Origin: Opitutales bacterium UBA2995
Lineage (GTDB): Bacteria; Verrucomicrobiota; Verrucomicrobiia; Opitutales; UBA2995
Reading direction: 5' to 3'
Assembly: GCA_002346535.1 (NCBI GenBank)
Contig: DDZZ01000065.1
Coordinates: forward strand, 1 to 10,121
Length of the DNA: 10,121 nt
The notes under the pieces are model-generated. The model had not been told where the DNA came from, ran no database searches, and worked only from the letters and a program-made list of their open reading frames with translations. How positions within the stretch are numbered: position 1 is the stretch's first letter; each line of letters begins with the position of its first letter. Below, one piece after another: positions 1 to 6,809 of this stretch. A program made the translations under genes and the position numbers.

Positions 1-492
1 ATTTGAAGCTGCACCCGCCAATTTAACTATAGGAATTAAGCCGGCAATACCGCGGCGCTTGTCTTTCTGGTCGGGTGGAGCCGATGCGACATCATCCCAT
101 ATCAATACGGTTTCAATATCGATGCCCTCTGCCCGACCCATTTGCTGGGCAATATCGAAATTCATCACATCACCAGCATAGTTACCATATAAATACAAAA
201 CTCCATTGCCTTTGTTCACCGCACGCGTGGCATCGAGCATAACATTCGGAGGCGGGGCTGCAAAGATATCTCCACAGGCGGCTCCATCGGCAAAATTCTT
301 TCCTATAAGGCCGTGATAGACAGGTTCGTGACCACTACCACCCGCAACCAACAATGCGACCTTATTGTCCGGTATGTCATTCATAACGATGACACCCGGA
401 GCATCTAGCCTTGCATCACCATTGTAAAAATCGACCAGACCATCCAATAGTTCGGTGGCCACAGCAATGGGATCGTTTATTATTTTCTTCAT
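1..492 (-). CDS. dhaK: DhaK-type dihydroxyacetone/ketose kinase, N-terminal part (cut by window edge)
   Basis: Reading leftwards from the ATG at 492-490, the frame is open for 164 codons to the window edge. The start resembles E. coli DhaK (MKKIIND). The signature AGGSGHEP lies at residues 50-57, and H55 matches the histidine near the hemiaminal-forming active site of DhaK. NYAGD at 104-108 supplies the conserved substrate-contacting aspartate D108. FAAPPPN (77-83) and KRRGIAG near residue 150 are also family motifs. The family phosphorylates dihydroxyacetone or related short ketoses such as erythrulose, using a DhaL partner or fused domain. The covalent-binding histidine expected near residue 220 and any DhaL lie outside the window. 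The gene follows two sugar isomerase-like genes after a 106-bp gap, so the true substrate may be a C3-C5 ketose other than dihydroxyacetone. No Shine-Dalgarno sequence is visible. Family assignment is firm; substrate is unknown. Confidence 0.9.
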   Translation of the reverse strand, partial: MKKIINDPIAVATELLDGLVDFYNGDARLDAPGVIVMNDIPDNKVALLVAGGSGHEPVYHGLIGKNFADGAACGDIFAAPPPNVMLDATRAVNKGNGVLYLYGNYAGDVMNFDIAQQMGRAEGIDIETVLIWDDVASAPPDQKDKRRGIAGLIPIVKLAGAASN

Positions 493-598
493 GACCGTTA
501 TAGGGGATGAATCTCAATATTCAGCGTAATCCGATTGCCCCAAAAGATGGCAGAAATTCCAAGCTTCCGCCGTCTGAAAGGAGCTAAATTTGAAAGGA

Positions 599-1417
599 TC
601 AGGCAATAATGGGAGCTAACTTTTCTCTACAATACTCGCCATCGTGCAAAGTCACGCCGTCCGGATCTTCAATCGCATCATCCGCTTCATCTTCGCACAT
701 AATCCAACCGTTGTAATCCTGATCCACAAGCCATTGTGTAATAGCTTCAAAATCTATTTTTCCTTTTCCCATCAGAGTCCACTCGGGATCACCATCCCAA
801 TCCTTGTAATGGATATGATTAATGAGTGAAGCAAATTCAGCCATTTTAGACAGAACATCCATTCCACCGTTGCGGATGTGACCAACATCGGGGGTCCAAC
901 CGGTCACTTCAGTATCAATGCCATTAATAATGACGTCGTAATCTTCGGCTGTACGATTGATAGAAGTCTCTGGAGAATTCGGATGAAATGAACATTCGAT
1001 ACCCGCATCAACAGCCCGTTTCGACACTGCGTTTACACAAGACACCAAATTGAGCCGGCGTTGCTCCAAATCATGACGGCCATTGGGCAATTGGACCGTA
1101 CAAAGCAAGGCGCCAGGAAACTGCTTGAGCAGATCTATATAATAGTCGCCCTGTTGTCTTTCATCATCCGTTTCTTCCGGATTATTCCAATCCAGGCAAA
1201 GGGCAATTCCAGCCAGTTTTATATCATGCTCTTCAAGCTTATCTTTCAGCTTAGCAGGATCGGACAGGTCGCCCATCCAGAATTGCATGGGCTCGATTCC
1301 AGTAAACCCTGCTTTGGCAACCATTTCGATCATATGACCCAATTTGTTGTCATAGGTCTTGCCCATTTCCGACATGAACCAAGTGTAAACTTCAGCTCCA
1401 AGTGATATATTTGCCAT
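599..1417 (-). CDS. Xylose-isomerase-like TIM-barrel sugar (phosphate) isomerase/epimerase, 272 aa
   Basis: This is a cytosolic protein of the AP-endonuclease-2/xylose-isomerase-like TIM-barrel superfamily (IolE/IolI, hydroxypyruvate isomerase and ketose epimerase relatives). Visible features are the early strand GFTGIEP (37-43, E42), H145 in CSFHPN, D177 and H180 in TPDVGH, H203 in HIHYKDW, the GKGKIDF turn (217-223) and E242 in MCEDE. These fit the D-H-E part of the divalent-metal site. The usual first metal glutamate before the AEDYD helix appears to be N154, so the exact chemistry is uncertain. I chose the ATG at 1417 because the MANISLGAE start matches family beginnings and leaves a 41-bp gap after the upstream gene. 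An in-frame ATG at 1516 would overlap that gene by 58 bp. The gene is probably cotranscribed with both neighbours. Substrate cannot be read from the sequence. Confidence 0.85.
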   Translation of the reverse strand: MANISLGAEVYTWFMSEMGKTYDNKLGHMIEMVAKAGFTGIEPMQFWMGDLSDPAKLKDKLEEHDIKLAGIALCLDWNNPEETDDERQQGDYYIDLLKQFPGALLCTVQLPNGRHDLEQRRLNLVSCVNAVSKRAVDAGIECSFHPNSPETSINRTAEDYDVIINGIDTEVTGWTPDVGHIRNGGMDVLSKMAEFASLINHIHYKDWDGDPEWTLMGKGKIDFEAITQWLVDQDYNGWIMCEDEADDAIEDPDGVTLHDGEYCREKLAPIIA

Positions 1418-1458
1418 CGTACTGTCTTTTCTATGATTAAGGTTTTGAAATTGAACTT

Positions 1459-2499
1459 TTAGGACCAACCGTGTACCTCTTGCACACCGATCATAGCCCC
1501 AAGAATCGTGTTCCATGTTTGTTGTTGGTGAAGCGTTTCATTGGGAAACATACAGCCATCCCAACAAATGTGTTGAATATGCGTACGGGCTGATCCATCC
1601 GGATCGCGCAACCAGTAACTGGACGCCTGAGTGATATCGAGCTTGCCGTTCGGATCATCAGCCAGGCAATGCTTACCCGTTTTGTCATGAGAACCTGTTC
1701 CGTGAACCGTACCATCGTTTTGAGCGACGTGAAAGTCGTTGGTGTATGGACGGAGTGCGTCGGTCATTTCCTTATAGGCTACCCAAAAAGTATCTGAATC
1801 ATTCCAATCAAATTCTGCGGGCAAGATTCGGTGCTCATCAGCATTATAACCCATCAAGTAAAACATTGAATGAGCAAGGTCTGCCTGGAAACCCAGGGAA
1901 TCGCCTGCGTCGGCCAATTCAAAAGTGCGGAGCATCCACTTCCAACTTTGCATTCCGCCCCAACAAATCTCACCTTCGGCCGAAAGTTTTTCACCATGAT
2001 CTGAGGCAATCTTGGCGGCTTCTTTGAAAGTATTGGCGATGATAGCCGTGTTGCCATCCGGATCTTGGCTCCAAGTTTCCACATCAGTAGCCGAATCGAT
2101 ACGAATAATCCCGTAGGGCCGTATACCCAAATCTCGCAACTTTCCTCCGATGATACAGGCCTGTTTTACCATATCCAGGAACATGCCGCGCTGTTCATCG
2201 TTACCCATTGAGGAACCTCCTCCCAGGCCATCCCAAACGGGAGCTACCAGAGAACCGGCAGCAAGGTTCAATCCGCCTAACTTGTCCGCCAAGGCTTTCA
2301 GATCGTCGTCAGAAGAATCGATCGCTACATGCGGCTCGGAGAGGAATATATCCACACCATCGAATTTGCGTCCATCGACGTCGGCCTTCGCGGTAAATTC
2401 GATCATTTGATCCAGGCTGATAAAAGGTTCTTCGTCGGATCCTTTACCGACCACGCCCGGCCAGGTTGCGTTATGAAGTTTCGGGAATGTATTGCTCAT
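1459..2499 (-). CDS. TIM-barrel sugar isomerase/epimerase, 346 aa, first gene of the sugar operon
   Basis: This is a second, longer and only distantly similar member of the xylose-isomerase-like TIM-barrel superfamily. Motifs that look catalytic or metal-binding are E175 and E177 in SAEGEICW, D207 and H210 in QADLAHS, H257 in DFHVAQNDG, the H271-D272-K273 cluster, and D314/E321 near the C-terminus. There is no signal peptide or membrane segment, so it should act in the cytoplasm. It is the promoter-proximal gene of a leftward cluster. The TIM barrel at 599-1417 starts 41 bp after its stop, and the DhaK-type kinase follows. Two isomerase-like barrels plus a ketose kinase suggest a route that converts an unusual sugar or polyol to a ketose, phosphorylates it and feeds it to glycolysis; this is inference. 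Only a weak GGA lies upstream of the ATG. Superfamily is confident, reaction unknown. Confidence 0.83.
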   Translation of the reverse strand: MSNTFPKLHNATWPGVVGKGSDEEPFISLDQMIEFTAKADVDGRKFDGVDIFLSEPHVAIDSSDDDLKALADKLGGLNLAAGSLVAPVWDGLGGGSSMGNDEQRGMFLDMVKQACIIGGKLRDLGIRPYGIIRIDSATDVETWSQDPDGNTAIIANTFKEAAKIASDHGEKLSAEGEICWGGMQSWKWMLRTFELADAGDSLGFQADLAHSMFYLMGYNADEHRILPAEFDWNDSDTFWVAYKEMTDALRPYTNDFHVAQNDGTVHGTGSHDKTGKHCLADDPNGKLDITQASSYWLRDPDGSARTHIQHICWDGCMFPNETLHQQQTWNTILGAMIGVQEVHGWS

Positions 2500-2530
2500 A
2501 GCTGATGTTCCATTGAGGTTAACTGGGAAA

Positions 2531-2567
2531 ATTATAATCCCTGATAGGGAAAGATACTATGTAGTAT
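2531..2567 (-). promoter_or_regulatory. Candidate promoter with two nested dyads for the sugar operon
   Basis: On the minus strand a perfect TATAAT (2536-2531) lies about 32 bp before the ATG at 2499. Seventeen bases upstream, the -35 position is occupied by TAGTAT, the inner half of the dyad ATACTA-CA-TAGTAT (2567-2554). The spacer itself contains a second dyad, TCCCT-ATC-AGGGA (2550-2538). A poor -35 box overlain by a symmetrical site suggests a regulator-controlled promoter. No regulator gene is in the window, so the binding protein is unknown. Confidence 0.45.
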
Positions 2568-2658
2568 TTAATTTTTCAGAGCTTGGCCCAGACAAAAATG
2601 AGATTTTCGGCTAATTTTTCGCTCTTTTCACCTAGAGAGTTTTCGACTTTGTAAGATA

Positions 2659-2687
2659 TTCGACAAAAGCACGACTTATACTAGATT
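2659..2687 (+). promoter_or_regulatory. Possible dapF promoter
   Basis: TTCGAC at 2659-2664 is followed after 17 bp by TAGATT at 2682-2687. A better-looking -10 hexamer, TATACT at 2677-2682, overlaps but has no matching -35. The position is about 55-80 bp before the dapF ATG. The match to consensus is modest and the call is tentative. Confidence 0.25.
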
Positions 2688-2694
2688 ATGTAGT

Positions 2695-2736
2695 AACGCC
2701 TTGAAAAAAACCACATAGGCGTTTTTATCGCGCGAT
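2695..2736 (+). other. Small leader hairpin and 10-bp palindrome before dapF
   Basis: AACGCC (2695-2700) can pair with GGCGTT (2718-2723) across a 17-nt A-rich loop, and the stem is followed by TTT (2724-2726). Four bases before the ATG ends the perfect palindrome ATCGCGCGAT (2727-2736). The hairpin plus T-run is attenuator-like but short. It could equally be chance in AT-rich sequence. Confidence 0.25.
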
Positions 2737-2739
2737 TTC

Positions 2740-3603
2740 ATGAGAATAGAATTCACAAAGATGCACGGAGCGGGAAACGACTTCGTGGTAATAAATAATC
2801 TGGATGGTAGCTTAAATCTGACCACCGATCAGATTGCACATATTTGTGACCGTCGATTTGGCATAGGCGCGGACGGAATCCTGCTCCTCGAACCAGGTCC
2901 CACCAATGACCTGGATGCCCAAATGGTATACTACAATGCGGATGGTTCCAGGGCCGAAATGTGCGGGAACGGGGCTCGTTGCTTTATCTCCTTCGCCATG
3001 GCCCACCAGCTTGGACTGAACGGGCGGCTTAAATTTCGCACGGACGCTGGAGATATAGAAGGCATCACAGACAATGGGTCCATCACCGTTCAAATGACTC
3101 CTGCTTTAGATACCCAATTGAATATCCCAATCGACCTGAAAGCCGGTACGTCAATCGTTCACTATACCGATACAGGAGTTCCACATGTCGTAAAATTTGT
3201 TGATGACACCCAAACAGTAAACATTGTGCCCGAAGGTTCTGAGCTTCGTTTTCACGACGCATTTCAACCACGCGGAGCCAATGTGAACTTTGCAAACTTC
3301 AACAACGAAGTTGTAAATGTGCGCACATACGAACGTGGTGTTGAAGGTGAAACTTTGGCTTGTGGCACTGGGGTGACTGCGGTGGCCATTCTCTCTCACC
3401 TGGTTTATGGGGTTGCGAAGCCGGTTAGCCTCAAAGTCGCCGGCGGCGATACTTTAAAAGTCGATTTCGAAATCGATGGAGATTCTATTGATAAAGTAAC
3501 GCTAACGGGTCCAGCGAAGGTGGTTTATAGCGGATCTATGGAGATCTGTGAGATTGGATCTAGCTCTCCTTCTTTTTCCCACCGTGATCGAAAGGACGAG
3601 TAG
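2740..3603 (+). CDS. dapF: Diaminopimelate epimerase
   Basis: This enzyme converts LL-diaminopimelate to meso-diaminopimelate for lysine and peptidoglycan synthesis in the cytoplasm, by a cofactor-free two-cysteine mechanism. The 287-aa product starts with the standard KMHGAGNDFVVI segment (7-18, N13). It has RRFGIGADG (38-46), the first catalytic cysteine C75 in EMCGNGARC, and the second, C208, in ETLACGTG. Substrate-contact positions N66, H149, N181 and E198-R199 are present, and the two symmetrical half-domains are complete. The last ~20 residues are a Ser/charged tail beyond the usual end. The ATG at 2740 gives the normal N-terminus, but no Shine-Dalgarno sequence is visible. It is divergent from the sugar operon (240-bp gap) and convergent with pyrD (27-bp gap), so it is probably monocistronic. 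Confidence 0.97.
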   Translation: MRIEFTKMHGAGNDFVVINNLDGSLNLTTDQIAHICDRRFGIGADGILLLEPGPTNDLDAQMVYYNADGSRAEMCGNGARCFISFAMAHQLGLNGRLKFRTDAGDIEGITDNGSITVQMTPALDTQLNIPIDLKAGTSIVHYTDTGVPHVVKFVDDTQTVNIVPEGSELRFHDAFQPRGANVNFANFNNEVVNVRTYERGVEGETLACGTGVTAVAILSHLVYGVAKPVSLKVAGGDTLKVDFEIDGDSIDKVTLTGPAKVVYSGSMEICEIGSSSPSFSHRDRKDE

Positions 3604-3630
3604 AAACGAAAGTCGGATTTCGATTAATAA

Positions 3631-4698
3631 TTAAACCCAATCCCGGTGACTGTGGGACAAGGCCCAAGCCAATTGACGCGGGAAAAAAGGACCGCGGTAA
3701 ATAAAGCCGGTGTATATTTGCACCAGGTCAGCGCCGGCAGCCATTTTTTCACCAGCCGATTTTGCATCCATTATTCCTCCCACTCCAATGATGGGTAATT
3801 CACCGTTGGTGGAGAGTCTTATGTAACGAATGATATCAGTTGTCAAATGATCGAGGGGACGACCACTCAACCCACCTTCTTGTTCTATTTCAGCAAAGGC
3901 TCCGGGTCGCGACAATGTTGTATTGGTTGCAATGATACCATCAAATTTCAGCTCAAGGACGGTTTCCAAAATGGAATCGATTTCGGGATAGGTCAGGTCG
4001 GGTGCAATTTTTACTAGAATGGGAAGCCGTTGTTTATTCTGACTTTCACTTCTGTCTTGGTTTGCTCGAGCAATTGCGCCCAACAGTTCTGGCAAAAATT
4101 CGGAACCTTGTAATTTCCTCAACTCGGGAGTATTCGGACTACTAACATTAATCGTAAAGTAGTCGGCATAGTCAGCCAGCATATCAAAGGATTTCAAATA
4201 ATCCTCAGCAGCTTCTTCAATCGGGACCTTCTTGGACTTGCCAATATTTACACCGAGGGGGATACTTCGCTTAACCACTCGACTTTGTTTCCTAATTCGT
4301 TCAGCAACCCTTTCCGCCCCCTCATTGTTAAACCCCAGCTGATTTATTACGGCTTCTTCATCAGGATAACGAAATACTCGAGGCCTCGGGTTGCCTGGTT
4401 GGCGATGAAATGTCACCGTTCCAATCTCCACATGCCCGAAGCCAAAGGCAGCTGCTGCGGGCCAAAAGACTGCATTTTTGTCCATTCCCGCGGCTAATCC
4501 GACTCGGTTTGGGAAATCTAATCCAAATAGGCGAATCGGGTTTGTTTGAGGCGGACGAAGATGCCTGGCCTCCATTAACCGGCATATCCAAGGAAGGTGG
4601 CCTAATGTCCGCAAAAATGACACTCCCAGTTCGTGAGCGGACTCCGCATCCTGGCGAAACATGACCGGTCTGATCACCGATTCATAAAACTTACCCAT
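3631..4698 (-). CDS. pyrD: Dihydroorotate dehydrogenase, class 2 (quinone-dependent)
   Basis: This FMN enzyme oxidises dihydroorotate to orotate, the fourth step of de novo pyrimidine synthesis, passing electrons to membrane quinone. The 355-aa product has the class 2 N-terminal extension (about residues 1-45, FYESVIRPVMF then an amphipathic LGHLPWICRLM) that forms the quinone tunnel and membrane contact. The barrel carries LAAGMDKN (68-75), EIGTVTF with PGNPRPR (91-107), NQLGFNN (119-125), GVNIGKSK (149-156), NVSSPNTPELR (184-194) with the catalytic serine pair S186/S187, the lysine of ILVKIAPD, the TNTT motif, and the FMN-phosphate motifs GVGGI and YTGFIYRGP. All expected elements are present and the length is normal. 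It is convergent with dapF and divergent from the acidic-protein gene. No clear Shine-Dalgarno sequence precedes the ATG. Confidence 0.97.
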   Translation of the reverse strand: MGKFYESVIRPVMFRQDAESAHELGVSFLRTLGHLPWICRLMEARHLRPPQTNPIRLFGLDFPNRVGLAAGMDKNAVFWPAAAAFGFGHVEIGTVTFHRQPGNPRPRVFRYPDEEAVINQLGFNNEGAERVAERIRKQSRVVKRSIPLGVNIGKSKKVPIEEAAEDYLKSFDMLADYADYFTINVSSPNTPELRKLQGSEFLPELLGAIARANQDRSESQNKQRLPILVKIAPDLTYPEIDSILETVLELKFDGIIATNTTLSRPGAFAEIEQEGGLSGRPLDHLTTDIIRYIRLSTNGELPIIGVGGIMDAKSAGEKMAAGADLVQIYTGFIYRGPFFPRQLAWALSHSHRDWV

Positions 4699-4727
4699 AG
4701 AGGTCGATTCTTCTATCTATATCGAAA

Positions 4728-4796
4728 ATGAAAATAATGAAAAAAAAATTCAAAAAAGCCTTGTCTTTATTCGGGGACGAACAAATTGAAAGATAA
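4728..4796 (+). CDS. Possible 22-codon leader ORF, lysine-rich peptide
   Basis: An ATG at 4728 opens a 22-codon frame ending TAA at 4794-4796, with a second in-frame ATG at codon 4. The peptide begins MKIMKKKFKKALSLFG and is strongly basic and possibly amphipathic. The stop codon falls inside the left arm of the hairpin at 4792-4823, and the next gene starts 62 bp further on. That layout could be a leader peptide coupled to an RNA structure. It has no ribosome-binding site and lies in an A-rich tract where short Lys-rich frames arise easily, so it may not be translated. Confidence 0.2.
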   Translation: MKIMKKKFKKALSLFGDEQIER

Positions 4797-4823
4797 GATT
4801 ATTTTCAAAGGAAAAATCTTATC
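4792..4823. promoter_or_regulatory. 9-bp inverted repeat between pyrD and the acidic-protein gene
   Basis: GATAAGATT (4792-4800) and AATCTTATC (4815-4823) are perfect inverted copies. With A4801 bulged out, TTT at 4802-4804 can add pairs with AAA at 4812-4814. The loop is about seven bases. It is not followed by a T-run, so it is not a standard intrinsic terminator. Its place in a divergent intergenic region, 35 bp before the ATG at 4859, fits an operator or a 5'-UTR hairpin. Confidence 0.45.
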
Positions 4824-4858
4824 ACTAACTAAAAGATCATCTCGCTCTCCTTTTCTCA

Positions 4859-5602
4859 ATGCCAACGAAGAAGCAAAAACTTGAATGGCTGATTGCAGCT
4901 CTTCGGGAAGACTTTAATTGGTGGGTCATCGAAGTTAGCGAAGATATCCCCTGGGATCTAGATAGTTTAGGAATCCTTGACCCCAAACAATGGTCCTATG
5001 TAGTGGACCTTCTTGACCCACTGCGCGAATACGGTTTGGACATGGATATGGTCGAAGACGCTTTCATTCCGTTCGGAATCGATAAAGACCTTGGCGATCA
5101 AAAAATCCGTATGGTTAAGGCCAATGAATCTCTTTTCGGGTCGGAGGAGATCCTTTTCATTTTGCCTGACGTTATGGACGACGACGAAACTGGCCCTTAT
5201 GCAGATTTTCTCGACCACATTACCAAGCTCCGCGTTCAACTCTTAAACGACCTCATCGATTTTGAGCAAAATATGTCCACGAGCGAGCTCGAGGAAGATT
5301 TGCGAGATGAACTGAACAATCAGTACTTCGAAGGCAAGAACCTGCACTACTTCACCGAAATTACCTCAATCCTTGAATATACTCCTGCGGGATATTCCCT
5401 AGACGAGGATGGCGAACAATCAACGGGCGAGGAAGAGGAAATCGTCGACGAAATTCCCGATCTCCAAGAAGCGGAAGAGGAGTCCATTCCTCAAGATGAA
5501 ACAATGAAGTGGGAGGAAGAAGAAGAAAAAGAAGAGGAGGAAGGACTGGAAGAAGCCACCAGCCCACCCGATCTTCCCGAGGAAGAAGCGGACCCCAAGT
5601 AG
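4859..5602 (+). CDS. Unrecognised acidic 247-aa protein with Glu-rich tail
   Basis: I do not recognise this family. Residues 1-180 look like a folded, mainly helical domain: a basic start (KKQK), a Trp-containing segment (LEWLIAALREDFNWWV, 8-23), several hydrophobic/acidic helices with LDPLREYGLDMDMVED (53-67), and a long helix about 114-155 ending in DLRDELNNQ. Residues 182-247 are a low-complexity tail in which 26 of 66 residues are Glu and 7 are Asp, with three Lys and no Arg. It includes a run of five Glu, one Lys and four Glu. There is no signal peptide, membrane segment or cysteine. The tail is probably disordered and could be a nucleic-acid mimic, a chaperone-like or metal-binding tail, or a simple solubility extension. 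The frame is long, flanked by proper intergenic gaps, and has no overlapping competitor, so the gene is likely real. No Shine-Dalgarno sequence is visible. Confidence 0.8.
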   Translation: MPTKKQKLEWLIAALREDFNWWVIEVSEDIPWDLDSLGILDPKQWSYVVDLLDPLREYGLDMDMVEDAFIPFGIDKDLGDQKIRMVKANESLFGSEEILFILPDVMDDDETGPYADFLDHITKLRVQLLNDLIDFEQNMSTSELEEDLRDELNNQYFEGKNLHYFTEITSILEYTPAGYSLDEDGEQSTGEEEEIVDEIPDLQEAEEESIPQDETMKWEEEEEKEEEEGLEEATSPPDLPEEEADPK

Positions 5603-5635
5603 TAATCAAGCAATGCCACAATTAGTTACTCGGCG

Positions 5636-5700
5636 TCAGTGTTCAGTAATCAGTATTTTATAAACTGAATACTGATCTGCAACACTGATAAGTGATCACT
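5636..5700. repeat. TCAGT/ACTGA heptad array forming a nested hairpin
   Basis: Three tandem heptads starting TCAGT (5636, 5643, 5650) are mirrored by heptads starting ACTGA at 5664, 5671 and 5684. The array ends in the palindrome AGTGATCACT (5691-5700), whose last base is the first base of the hemB stop codon. The symmetry gives an inner 9-bp perfect stem (5649-5657 with 5668-5676, 10-nt loop) and an outer 8-bp stem (5636-5643 with 5681-5688). It sits between convergent genes, so it could be a bidirectional terminator without T-runs, or a member of a dispersed heptanucleotide repeat family. Confidence 0.7.
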
Positions 5701-6710
5701 TAAAAAAGTGCCTTGGCTACTTCCTTGGCGAAGTAGGTCAAGATCATATCCGCGCCGGCACGTTTTATAGCCAGCAAGGATTCGTCTCTTGATTTCTCAA
5801 GATCCAACCAACCCAATTGAGCTGCGGCGTGAATTTGGGCGTATTCCCCAGAAACCTGGTAAGCGGCGACAGGCAGGTCTGATGCATTGCGAAGATCTCG
5901 AATAATGTCCAGGTAAGGCCCGGCAGGTTTGACCATCAGAATATCGGCTCCCTCGTCCGCATCCAAGCGACATTCCAAGGCAGCCTCATTGCGATTAGCC
6001 GGATTTAACTGGTAAGTTCTTTTATCCAGAAGCTTGGTCCTGGCTGCTTGGGCACTCCCGACCGCCTCCCGGAAGGGCCCATAAAAGGCCGAGGCAAATT
6101 TGGCTGAGTAGGCCATGATCCCCGTGTTGATGTATCCGGATTCATCTAGAACTTCCCGGATCGCTCCAACCCGTCCATCCATCATATCAGACGGAGCCAC
6201 CAGATCGACGCCCGCTTCAGCTTGTTGACAAGCCATATCACAAAGAATTTGGACTGTGGGATCATTGAGTACCACCGAACCTGTTTTATCTAAAACACCA
6301 TCGTGCCCATGGCTGGTGTAGGGATCCAAGGCAACATCGGTGATCACAATTAAATCAGGCAACGCCTTCTTGATCGCCCTTACAGATCGCAATACCAAAT
6401 TGTCCCCGTTGGTTGCATAAGTTGCATCGTCGTTTTTTAAGGATGGATCTACTTGAGGAAACAAAGCGACAGCCGAAACACCTAAGGAAAATAATTCTTC
6501 GCATTCCTTTATTAGATCCTCTAAATTTAATCGCGAAATACTCGGCATTGATTCAATCGCTTCAGGTTGGCCATCCCCGCCCTTTACAAAAAGGGGGGCA
6601 ATCAGATCATTTTTTGAAATCGCTGTTTCTAGAACGAGCTTTCGAATACCTTCAGTGCGTCTCAATCGTCGTGGACGCTGGGTCAAATTAAGTTTAAAAT
6701 CAGTTTCCAT
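5700..6710 (-). CDS. hemB: Porphobilinogen synthase (delta-aminolevulinic acid dehydratase), aspartate-type
   Basis: This enzyme condenses two 5-aminolevulinates to porphobilinogen, the common precursor of haem and other tetrapyrroles. The 336-aa product is full length. RPRRLRRT (12-19) belongs to the N-terminal arm. The active-site metal segment reads DVALDPYTSHGHDG (125-138), with aspartates where zinc enzymes have cysteines, so Mg2+ or monovalent-cation dependence is expected. Schiff-base lysines are K204 in AYSAKFASAFYGPF and K261 in LMVKPAGPYLD. The NRNEA-to-DEGAD stretch (239-256) is the region of the allosteric Mg site in this enzyme class. The start METDF at 6710 matches family length, without a Shine-Dalgarno sequence. 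It is convergent with the acidic-protein gene and divergent from cysS, so probably monocistronic. Confidence 0.97.
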   Translation of the reverse strand: METDFKLNLTQRPRRLRRTEGIRKLVLETAISKNDLIAPLFVKGGDGQPEAIESMPSISRLNLEDLIKECEELFSLGVSAVALFPQVDPSLKNDDATYATNGDNLVLRSVRAIKKALPDLIVITDVALDPYTSHGHDGVLDKTGSVVLNDPTVQILCDMACQQAEAGVDLVAPSDMMDGRVGAIREVLDESGYINTGIMAYSAKFASAFYGPFREAVGSAQAARTKLLDKRTYQLNPANRNEAALECRLDADEGADILMVKPAGPYLDIIRDLRNASDLPVAAYQVSGEYAQIHAAAQLGWLDLEKSRDESLLAIKRAGADMILTYFAKEVAKALF

Positions 6711-6809
6711 TCAATACGTAAACAATGGGATTGATCTAAAGAATGCAAATCCAGATAGTGCTCCATTTTCAGGTTCCCGCAAATGAAATCTCAACGCTCA
6801 GCAAACCCT

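Noticed and set aside
1418..1516. Extended N-terminus of the 272-aa TIM barrel starting at 1516
   Set aside because: It would add 33 residues with no family resemblance and overlap the upstream gene's 3' end; the MANISLG start at 1417 fits better.
3607..3622. CGAAA/TTTCG hairpin between dapF and pyrD as a bidirectional terminator
   Set aside because: The stem is only five AT-rich pairs with no adequate T-run on either strand.
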